Assembly (NCBI GenBank): GCA_046048055.1
Contig: JBJOGW010000061.1
Span: 1 to 22,720 of the forward strand
Reading direction: 5' to 3'
Origin: SYAC01 sp046048055
GTDB lineage: Bacteria > Planctomycetota > Phycisphaerae > Phycisphaerales > SM1A02
DNA: 22,720 bases
Below are positions 16,313 through 21,860 of the stretch, piece after piece. Positions within the stretch are counted from its first letter, which is position 1; every line of letters starts with the position of its first letter. The notes under the pieces were generated by a model. That model made no database searches. It was not told the DNA's origin and saw only the letters and a program-made list of their open reading frames with translations. Position numbers and translations under genes: made by a program.

Positions 16313-17176
16313 TCACGCCCGCCGCAGCGTGAGCATGACGATCTCGGCCGGCACGTTGCGACGCAGCGGGAACCATGCGCCGGCGCCCACGTTCACGAAG
16401 AGCTTGCTGCCGCCACGCGCGTAGACGCCGCTGGAGTGGCGATGCAGCAGCGACAGATTGGCCTGTGGCCGGTTGCGCAGCGCCACCTGGCCGCCGTGCG
16501 TGTGGCCGGCCAGCGTGACCGGAATGCCCAGCCGCGCCGCCGCGGGGAACGCCTTGGGATTGTGCGAGAGCAGCAGGTGCGGACGCTCATGGGCCAGTTC
16601 GCGGACCTGGCGCGACAACTCGCGTGGCGCGCCGTGCCAGTCGATGCCCGCCACGCGGAACTCGTGGCCCTGTCGGCGGCGCGTCTGCACCCCTCCGCTC
16701 AGCACCAGCAGACCGCGGTCCCGTGCGGCCTCGGTCATGGCGTCGGGATCGTCCAGGTGATCGTGGTTGCCCAGCACCAGGTAACGGCCCAGCGGCGCGC
16801 GCATGGCGCCCATCGCCTGCAGCAGCGGCTCGCAACCCTGCCACTCCAGGTCGACCACGTCGCCGGTGCAGGCCAGCACGTCGGGCCGCGCGGCACCCAG
16901 GCGGTCCACCAGCTCCACCGCGCGGTCGATGGGCATGAGATGACCCAGGTGCAGGTCGCTGATGTGGCCGACGCGCAGGCCCTCGAAGGCTCGTGGCCAG
17001 TTGGGCACCTGCAGGTCGATCTCGCGCAAGGCGATGGGCTGGGCCAGGTGACGCCTTCGCAACGCCCCGTTGAGCAGGCGATCCACGGTGCGCGTGAAGA
17101 GCGCCTGCCGAACTCTGGCCCGCTGGAACTTGCCGCCCCGCTTCGACCTGACCTTGCTGGATGCCGCCCTGGCCAC
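16313..17176 (-). CDS. Calcineurin-like metallophosphoesterase (YkuE-like)
   Basis: This is a 287-residue metal-dependent phosphoesterase with all the family motifs in order: DLH (Asp74, His76) in HISDLHLGHL, GDVVD (Asp106, Asp109), GNHD (Asn137, His138), His205 in LLSHNPKAF, and GHTHGG (His225, His227). These residues hold a two-metal centre that hydrolyses phosphoesters. The YkuE-like subgroup contains UDP-2,3-diacylglucosamine-type and other envelope-linked enzymes, but the substrate here is unknown. Unlike many YkuE proteins it has no membrane helix; its first 45 residues are strongly basic. The GTG at 17176 is chosen because no ATG lies before the catalytic motifs, and because AGGA at 17183-17186, overlapping the stop codon of the barrel gene, lies 6 bases before it. 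A longer open frame upstream to 17644 is an out-of-frame shadow of the barrel gene. Confidence 0.9.
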   Translation of the reverse strand: MARAASSKVRSKRGGKFQRARVRQALFTRTVDRLLNGALRRRHLAQPIALREIDLQVPNWPRAFEGLRVGHISDLHLGHLMPIDRAVELVDRLGAARPDVLACTGDVVDLEWQGCEPLLQAMGAMRAPLGRYLVLGNHDHLDDPDAMTEAARDRGLLVLSGGVQTRRRQGHEFRVAGIDWHGAPRELSRQVRELAHERPHLLLSHNPKAFPAAARLGIPVTLAGHTHGGQVALRNRPQANLSLLHRHSSGVYARGGSKLFVNVGAGAWFPLRRNVPAEIVMLTLRRA

Positions 17177-17182
17177 CTGGAA

Positions 17183-17186
17183 TCCT
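17183..17186 (-). promoter_or_regulatory. Shine-Dalgarno AGGA overlapping the barrel-gene stop
   Basis: The minus strand reads TAGGA, where TAG (17185-17187) ends the barrel gene and AGGA serves the GTG at 17176 with a spacing of 6. It decides the unusual GTG start and implies translational coupling. Confidence 0.55.
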
Positions 17187-18108
17187 AGAACCGCAGCGAG
17201 CCGCCCACCATCAATCCGGCCACGTTGCCGCTGAATCGGTAGTCGCCCTGCGTGAAGTCCATGTCGGTGTAGCGATAGCCGAACAGCACGCCGAGATTTC
17301 GCGTGATCCAGGCCGTCAGGCCCACGCGCACCTCCACGTAGCTGCCCTGGCTGCCCGGCCAGCTGGGGCCCCAGGTGCCCGAGGCCATCACCTGCAGGTG
17401 ATCCAGAAAGCCCACGCGGTCCTTCAGGTCCACGCGCACGTCCACGCCCCCTCCCACGATGATCGTGCCGAAGGACTGGTCGTAGGTGCTGCTTCCGCCG
17501 GCGGTGATGTTCTGCACCTGCTGGCGAATGCCGAAACCACGCCCACCCACGATGGCCAGAATCTGAAGATCGCCGCCCAGATCCTCGCCGGAAACGGGCG
17601 CATCCCACGGGAACTGCTGCGCCGAGAGCGGACGCCAGACCCAACTCTGCACATCCACGCCCCAGCTGTAGAAGTCGAAACTGCTCCGCAGCGTGTCACC
17701 TGCGGCGTACGCGGTGTTGCCAAAGGCTCCCGCGCCCGGCGCGGACTGCGTGGCATCGGTGCCGAACGTGCTGCCAGTGAGCCGCAGGGTCCAGTTGCGG
17801 CAGATCAGGGACAGGTCCCCCTGAAAGGCGCCCTGCAGCGAGTCCAGACCGTAGGTGTCGTTCAGATCCACGCGGGGGGTGCCGAGCGGCCCGAATGCGG
17901 CCTCACCGCGAAGGCGTGCCAGCCAGGCCCCCGCCGTCAGGTCCACGCGCACCGGCTGTCCACCCAGCATGAACAGTGGCTGCTCGGGAAAGCGATCCAG
18001 CATGGGCATCTCGCCGCTGTATTGACGGCCCGACGAACCGATCGAGGGCGATGCGGCCGGCGGCGCCTGCTGCAGTCCCATCAGGAGCGCAAGAGCGGTT
18101 GGATCCAT
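17185..18108 (-). CDS. Outer-membrane beta-barrel protein of unknown function
   Basis: The 307-residue protein is rich in alternating hydrophobic and polar strands with Gly and aromatic residues (for example VEVRVGLTAWITRNLGVLFGYRY near the C-terminus). It ends in Phe (VAGLMVGGSLRF), the terminal aromatic that the BAM machinery recognises in outer-membrane beta-barrels. No specific family is recognised. The N-terminus (MDPTALALLMGLQQAPPAASP) is only weakly signal-like and lacks a basic n-region. Longer starts at 18162 or 18219 would run into arfB on the other strand. The ATG at 18108 lies 9 bases after a TACGCT box. The metallophosphoesterase follows after 8 bases, with its ribosome-binding site inside this gene's stop, and the MscK-like gene comes next. 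Role (porin, lipid enzyme, structural) is unknown. Confidence 0.7.
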   Translation of the reverse strand: MDPTALALLMGLQQAPPAASPSIGSSGRQYSGEMPMLDRFPEQPLFMLGGQPVRVDLTAGAWLARLRGEAAFGPLGTPRVDLNDTYGLDSLQGAFQGDLSLICRNWTLRLTGSTFGTDATQSAPGAGAFGNTAYAAGDTLRSSFDFYSWGVDVQSWVWRPLSAQQFPWDAPVSGEDLGGDLQILAIVGGRGFGIRQQVQNITAGGSSTYDQSFGTIIVGGGVDVRVDLKDRVGFLDHLQVMASGTWGPSWPGSQGSYVEVRVGLTAWITRNLGVLFGYRYTDMDFTQGDYRFSGNVAGLMVGGSLRF

Positions 18109-18117
18109 GACCGGCGC

Positions 18118-18123
18118 AGCGTA
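18118..18123 (-). promoter_or_regulatory. Candidate -10 box TACGCT, 9 bases before the barrel-gene ATG
   Basis: It shares its TA dinucleotide (18122-18123) with the oppositely directed TATCGT box of arfB. The two form an overlapping bidirectional promoter candidate. Confidence 0.45.
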
Positions 18124-18127
18124 TCGT
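18122..18127 (+). promoter_or_regulatory. Candidate -10 box TATCGT, 6 bases before the arfB GTG
   Basis: The spacing of 6 predicts a leaderless mRNA starting at the GTG at 18134. It overlaps the barrel-gene box at 18118-18123 by two bases. Confidence 0.45.
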
Positions 18128-18133
18128 GCCAGC

Positions 18134-18571
18134 GTGGAGCCCCTGCGATCACCCAACGCCATTCCGCTGGGCCGCAGGGCGTGGATCCACCCCACGGCGC
18201 TGCGATGGCAGTTCACCACCAGCCGCGGACCCGGTGGTCAGAACGTGAACAAGGTGGCCACCAGGGCCGTGCTGCACGTGCGACCCGACGACGTGCACGG
18301 GCTCGGCGACGCGGCGCGCGGCCGATGGCTGGACCTGGTGCGGCAACGCGTGGGCGCGGACGGCAGCGTGGCCTTTCACTGCGGCGAGCACCGCAGCCAG
18401 CTGCAGAATCGCGAAGCGTGCGTGGCCCAGCTGGGAGCCAGCGTGCGTCAGGCCGAGGTCGCACCCAAGATTCGTCGACCGACCAAGGCCACGCGCGGCA
18501 GTCACGAGCGCCGGCTGGAATCCAAGCGCCGCGAGAGCCTGAAGAAACGGGAGCGGCGGGGCCTGGACTGA
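18134..18571 (+). CDS. arfB: Peptidyl-tRNA hydrolase ArfB (YaeJ/ICT1-like ribosome rescue factor)
   Basis: ArfB rescues ribosomes stalled at the end of broken mRNAs by hydrolysing the peptidyl-tRNA. From the GTG at 18134 the protein has 145 residues (E. coli ArfB 140). It shows the catalytic GGQ motif at residues 34-36 in TSRGPGGQNVNK, which is universal in this family and in class I release factors. The C-terminal tail is long and basic (HERRLESKRRESLKKRERR), of the kind that in ArfB enters the empty mRNA channel. There is no codon-recognition domain, so it is not RF1 or RF2. An in-frame ATG at 18107 adds 9 residues. I prefer 18134 because TATCGT lies 6 bases before it and the length fits better. 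It converges on purM with a 25-base gap. Identification is secure; the start is moderately so. Confidence 0.92.
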   Translation: MEPLRSPNAIPLGRRAWIHPTALRWQFTTSRGPGGQNVNKVATRAVLHVRPDDVHGLGDAARGRWLDLVRQRVGADGSVAFHCGEHRSQLQNREACVAQLGASVRQAEVAPKIRRPTKATRGSHERRLESKRRESLKKRERRGLD

Positions 18572-18596
18572 GCGATCCGGCCCGAGCCGAGCCGCC

Positions 18597-19685
18597 TCAC
18601 GCCTTGAAGGCCACCTGGCCCGAGCCCTTGGTGATCTTGCCCATCACCCATGGCTGCTCGCCGCACTTGCGGAGCTTCTTCATGATGCTCTCGACGAAGT
18701 CCGGGTGCACGACCAGGCAGTAGCCCACGCCCATGTTGAACACGTTCCACATCTCCTGCTCGGCCACGCCGCCGTGCTTCTGCAGGAATCGGAACAGCGG
18801 CGGCACGGTCCAGCTGGAGCGGTCCACCACCGCGTCCAGGTGCTCCCCGAAGGCGCGGGGCAGGTTGCCGGGAAGTCCGCTGCCGGTGATGTGGGCCATG
18901 GCCCGCACCGCGCGCTTGCGGCGATAGGCGCCAAGCACCTTCAGCACCGATCGGGCGTAGATGCGCGTGGGCTCCAGCAGCAGGTCGCCAAGCGTGCCGG
19001 GACCGGCGTCGGGATAGGAACGCTCCAGGTCCAGCCTGGCCTCCTTCACGATCCGCCGAACCAGCGCGTAGCCATTGGAGTGCACGCCGCTTGACGGCAG
19101 GCCGATGATCACGTCCCCCTTCTTCACCCGGTCCGGATCGATCACGCGCTTGGCCTCGACCACGCCCACGGCGAATCCGGCAATGTCGAAGTCGCCCGCC
19201 CGGTAGATGTCCGGCATCTCGGCGCACTCGCCGCCGATGAGCGCGCAGCCGGCAATCTCGCACCCGCGGGCCACACCCCGGATGATCGCGGCGGTCTCCT
19301 CGGGCCGGATGCGGCTCAGACCCAGGTAATCCAGAAAGAACAGCGGCTCGGCCCCCTGCACGATCAGGTCGTTCACGTTCATCGCCACGCAGTCGATGCC
19401 GATGGTGTCCAGTCGTCCCATCTGGATGGCCAGCATCACCTTGGTGCCCACACCGTCCGTGCAGGCCACCAGGATCGGGTCCTTGTAGTTGCGGCGGAAG
19501 ATGCGCTCCCTGAAGTCCAGCCGGAACATGGCCCCGAAGCCTCCGTACGGCCCGAGCACGCGAGGCCCGTGCGTGCGACGCAGGGCGGGCTTGATCAGGT
19601 CCACCACGCGGTCGCCGGCCTCCATGTCCACCCCGGCCTGCGCATAGGTGAGGCCCTTCGGTTCAGCGGCGGTCTTCGAGCCCAT
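18597..19685 (-). CDS. purM: Phosphoribosylformylglycinamidine cyclo-ligase (PurM, AIR synthetase)
   Basis: PurM closes the imidazole ring of purines, converting FGAM to AIR with ATP in the cytoplasm. The 362-residue protein has the family N-terminus GLTYAQAGVD (10-19), the ATP/phosphate-site blocks VACTDGVGTKV and DCVAMNVNDLIVQGAEPLFF, the GGECAEMPDIY motif, and GLPSSGVHSNGYAL in the second domain. Length is slightly above the usual 340-350. The ATG at 19685 (MGSKTAAEP) is chosen over the upstream 19808, which would overlap sucD by dozens of codons. TACCAT lies 7 bases before 19685. It is divergent from sucD with a 46-base gap holding a 12-base palindrome. No other pur gene is present. Identification is very secure. 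Confidence 0.96.
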   Translation of the reverse strand: MGSKTAAEPKGLTYAQAGVDMEAGDRVVDLIKPALRRTHGPRVLGPYGGFGAMFRLDFRERIFRRNYKDPILVACTDGVGTKVMLAIQMGRLDTIGIDCVAMNVNDLIVQGAEPLFFLDYLGLSRIRPEETAAIIRGVARGCEIAGCALIGGECAEMPDIYRAGDFDIAGFAVGVVEAKRVIDPDRVKKGDVIIGLPSSGVHSNGYALVRRIVKEARLDLERSYPDAGPGTLGDLLLEPTRIYARSVLKVLGAYRRKRAVRAMAHITGSGLPGNLPRAFGEHLDAVVDRSSWTVPPLFRFLQKHGGVAEQEMWNVFNMGVGYCLVVHPDFVESIMKKLRKCGEQPWVMGKITKGSGQVAFKA

Positions 19686-19692
19686 GCGGTCG

Positions 19693-19698
19693 ATGGTA
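19693..19698 (-). promoter_or_regulatory. Candidate -10 box TACCAT, 7 bases before the purM ATG
   Basis: It is preceded by CGGCGA, so purM shares the 10-base string CGGCGATACC with the galE promoter region. No Shine-Dalgarno site is present. Confidence 0.45.
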
Positions 19699-19703
19699 TC
19701 GCC

Positions 19704-19715
19704 GCGGAATTCCGC
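19704..19715. promoter_or_regulatory. Perfect 12-base palindrome between purM and sucD
   Basis: GCGGAATTCCGC is a perfect palindrome lying within one base of the centre of the 46-base divergent gap. It sits exactly between the purM box (19693-19698) and the sucD box (19716-19721). This is a plausible operator for a dimeric regulator acting on both genes, but no regulator family is recognised and it could be chance. Confidence 0.35.
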
Positions 19716-19721
19716 TATCTT
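19716..19721 (+). promoter_or_regulatory. Candidate -10 box TATCTT, 10 bases before the sucD ATG
   Basis: It directly abuts the palindrome at 19704-19715. No Shine-Dalgarno site lies before the ATG at 19732. Confidence 0.45.
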
Positions 19722-19731
19722 CGGCCGCCTC

Positions 19732-20682
19732 ATGAGCATCCTGATCGACGGAAGCACGCGCGTGATCTGCCAGGGCATCACCGGCTCGGCCGGCGCCTTC
19801 CACACCAAAGGCTGCCTGGACTACGGCACGCAGATGGTGGGAGGCGTGACACCCGGCAAGGGCGGCACCAAGGACACGAACGGGCTGCCGATCTTCGACA
19901 CGGTGCACGCGGCGGTCAAGGCCACCGGGGCCACCGCCACCATGATCTTTGTGCCGCCGCCGTTCGCCGCCGACGCCATCCTGGAGGCGGCCGACGCGGG
20001 GATCGGGGTGATCTGCTGCATCACCGAGGGCATTCCGGTGCAGGACATGGTGCGCACGCGCGGACTGCTGGATGACCGCCATCCGCACGTGGCACTGATC
20101 GGCCCCAACTGCCCGGGCGTGATCACGCCGGGCAAGCGCCTGCCCGACGGCGGCGGATGGGTCGGAGGCTGCAAGATCGGCATCATGCCCGGCTACATCC
20201 ACACCCATCGAACCGATGCCGGCACCGGCCGCGCCGTGGGCATCATCAGCCGCAGCGGCACCCTCACCTACGAGGCGGTGTGGCAGACCAGTTCGCTGGG
20301 CCTGGGGCAGAGCACCTGCGTCGGCATCGGCGGCGACCCGGTCAAGGGACTCAACTTCATCGACTGCCTGGACATGTTCAACGCCGATCAGGAGACCGAC
20401 GGCGTGATCCTGATCGGCGAGATCGGCGGGCAGGACGAGATCGACGCGGGCGCGTGGATCGAGCGGCACATGCGCAAGCCGGTGGCCGCGTTCATCGCCG
20501 GGCGCACGGCGCCCAAGGGCAAGCGGATGGGGCACGCGGGTGCGATCATCGGCGGCGCCAACGACACGGCGCAGGCGAAGATGGAGGCCCTGCGAGCCTG
20601 CGGCGTCAGCGTGGCGGAGAGTCCGGCGGATCTGGGCACCACCATGGCCAGGGCCCTGGGGCTGCAGCCCGTGGCGGCGTGA
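19732..20682 (+). CDS. sucD: Succinate-CoA ligase, ADP/GDP-forming, alpha subunit (SucD)
   Basis: SucD is the alpha subunit of succinyl-CoA synthetase in the TCA cycle. It binds CoA and carries the phosphohistidine. The 316-residue protein follows E. coli SucD closely: MSILIDGSTRVICQGITG at the start (CoA-binding fold), YGTQMVGGVTPGKGG, ITEGIP, IGPNCPGVITPG and SRSGTLTYEAV. The active-site block GKRMGHAGAIIGG holds the phosphorylated His268. It is about 25 residues longer than E. coli SucD. Part of this is a Gly-rich insert just after VITPG (KRLPDGGGWVGG) and a few residues after the GYIHTH block. The ATG at 19732 matches the family start exactly. The partner sucC is not adjacent: galE converges 6 bases downstream and purM is divergent upstream. 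Identification is very secure. Confidence 0.96.
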   Translation: MSILIDGSTRVICQGITGSAGAFHTKGCLDYGTQMVGGVTPGKGGTKDTNGLPIFDTVHAAVKATGATATMIFVPPPFAADAILEAADAGIGVICCITEGIPVQDMVRTRGLLDDRHPHVALIGPNCPGVITPGKRLPDGGGWVGGCKIGIMPGYIHTHRTDAGTGRAVGIISRSGTLTYEAVWQTSSLGLGQSTCVGIGGDPVKGLNFIDCLDMFNADQETDGVILIGEIGGQDEIDAGAWIERHMRKPVAAFIAGRTAPKGKRMGHAGAIIGGANDTAQAKMEALRACGVSVAESPADLGTTMARALGLQPVAA

Positions 20683-20700
20683 GGCGGCCTAGCCCGCCAC
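20671..20700. terminator. Candidate bidirectional hairpin at the sucD/galE junction
   Basis: GTGGCGG (20671-20677) pairs perfectly with CCGCCAC (20694-20700), spanning both stop codons. An alternative inner stem is GGCGG (20683-20687) with CCGCC (20694-20698). There is no T-run on either side, so this is not a classical intrinsic terminator. Confidence 0.3.
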
Positions 20701-21696
20701 CGAGGCCTGCTGCCATCTCCAGGCGTCGCGGCACATGTCATCCAGGGTTCGCTGGGTCTTCCAGCCCAGCCGCTTCATCGCCAGACTGGGGTCGGCCCAG
20801 CAGGCGGCCACGTCGCCGGGACGTCGCTGCTTGAGCACGTGCGGCACGCGCACGCCGTTCACGCGCTCGAAGGCCTTCACCAACTCCAGCACGCTGCTGC
20901 CCTGTCCCGTGCCCAGATTGATGGCCTCGCATCGCATGTCGGCCAGACGCTCCATGGCCCGCACGTGGCCCACGGCCAGGTCGACCACGTGGATGTAGTC
21001 GCGCACGCCGGTGCCATCGGGCGTGGCGTAGTCGCTGCCCCACACGCTGAGTTCCTTGAACTGGCCGGCGGCCACCTTGAGCACATAGGGCATCAGGTTG
21101 TTGGGAATGCCGTTGGGATCCTCGCCGATCAGGCCGCTCTCGTGGGCACCGACCGGATTGAAGTAGCGAAGCAGGCAGACGTGCCAGCGGTCATCGCTCT
21201 GGGCCAGGTCGCGCAGCATGAGCTCGATGGTGAGCTTGGTCTGGCCGTAGGGACTGGTGGCGCTGAGCGGGTGCGACTCGGTCAGCGGCAATCGCTGCGG
21301 CTCGCCGTAGACCGTGGCCGAGCTGCTGAACACGATCGAGCGCACGTCGCAGTCGTTCATGGCCTCGAGCAGCCGCAGCGTGCCCACCACGTTGTTGTCG
21401 TAATAGGCCAGCGGCATCGAGACCGACTCCCCCACCGCCTTCAGGCCGGCCAGGTGGATCACGCCGGTGATGCCGTGATCGCGCAGCAGCTTCCGCATGA
21501 GGTCGCCATCGCGGATGTCCCCCTGCACGAAGTCCACCGGGCGGCCGATGATCCGGCCGAGCCGCTCGATCACGCTGGCCTTGCTGTTGCAGAGGTTGTC
21601 CAGCACCACGGGTCGGTGTCCGGCGCGGGCCACCTCGACCGCGATGTGGCTGCCGATGAAGCCGGCGCCGCCGGTGAGCAGGATGGAGTCAGGCAT
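20689..21696 (-). CDS. galE: UDP-glucose 4-epimerase (GalE)
   Basis: GalE interconverts UDP-glucose and UDP-galactose with bound NAD, feeding cell-surface glycan synthesis. The 335-residue protein has the extended SDR hallmarks: the NAD-binding GGAGFIGSH (9-17), Asp33-Asn34 in VLDNL, the GDIRD block, catalytic Ser in FSSSATVYGEP (about 124-126), and the Tyr150-x3-Lys154 pair in SPYGQTK. The GalE-specific GVHL-type HLAGLKAVGES and RYFNPVGAHESGLIGEDP blocks are also present. The ATG at 21696 fits the fold start, with TACCCT 8 bases before it and no Shine-Dalgarno site. It converges on sucD with 6 bases between. No other sugar-nucleotide gene is in the window. Substrate range (UDP-Glc versus UDP-GlcNAc) is not determined. 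Confidence 0.94.
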   Translation of the reverse strand: MPDSILLTGGAGFIGSHIAVEVARAGHRPVVLDNLCNSKASVIERLGRIIGRPVDFVQGDIRDGDLMRKLLRDHGITGVIHLAGLKAVGESVSMPLAYYDNNVVGTLRLLEAMNDCDVRSIVFSSSATVYGEPQRLPLTESHPLSATSPYGQTKLTIELMLRDLAQSDDRWHVCLLRYFNPVGAHESGLIGEDPNGIPNNLMPYVLKVAAGQFKELSVWGSDYATPDGTGVRDYIHVVDLAVGHVRAMERLADMRCEAINLGTGQGSSVLELVKAFERVNGVRVPHVLKQRRPGDVAACWADPSLAMKRLGWKTQRTLDDMCRDAWRWQQASVAG

Positions 21697-21704
21697 GGAC
21701 GGTC

Positions 21705-21710
21705 AGGGTA
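21705..21710 (-). promoter_or_regulatory. Candidate -10 box TACCCT, 8 bases before the galE ATG
   Basis: It is preceded by CGGCGA as in purM. It abuts an inverted repeat (21710-21726) on its upstream side, sharing one base with it. Confidence 0.45.
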
Positions 21711-21726
21711 TCGCCGTGAAGGCGAT
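21710..21726. repeat. Short inverted repeat upstream of galE
   Basis: ATCGCC (21710-21715) and GGCGAT (21721-21726) form a perfect 6-base inverted repeat around GTGAA. It lies immediately upstream of the galE -10 candidate, where a repressor or activator could act. It could equally be chance in GC-rich DNA. Confidence 0.25.
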
Positions 21727-21832
21727 CGACCGAACCCGTGTGCGGACAGCGGTGCTCGCCGGAGCCGGTGAGGGGCAGCGGCACGCGCTCGAACGGGCGA
21801 GATCGCTCATCGGCGCAGGGCGGTGGGAGGAG

Positions 21833-21860
21833 CGGGGGATGGGTGTGTCTTCATCCCCCG
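21833..21860. terminator. Hairpin at the end of the DUF4143 ATPase gene
   Basis: CGGGGGATG (21833-21841) and CATCCCCCG (21852-21860) form a perfect 9-base stem with a 10-base loop. The stem overlaps the last codons and the stop of the leftward ATPase gene. No T-run follows on either strand, so it may terminate inefficiently or protect the mRNA end. It is the strongest hairpin I found in the window. Confidence 0.4.

Noticed and set aside
17177..17644. N-terminal extension of the metallophosphoesterase frame
   Set aside because: The 156 extra residues are Arg/Gly-rich shadow sequence of the barrel gene. The GTG at 17176 with its own ribosome-binding site explains the start.
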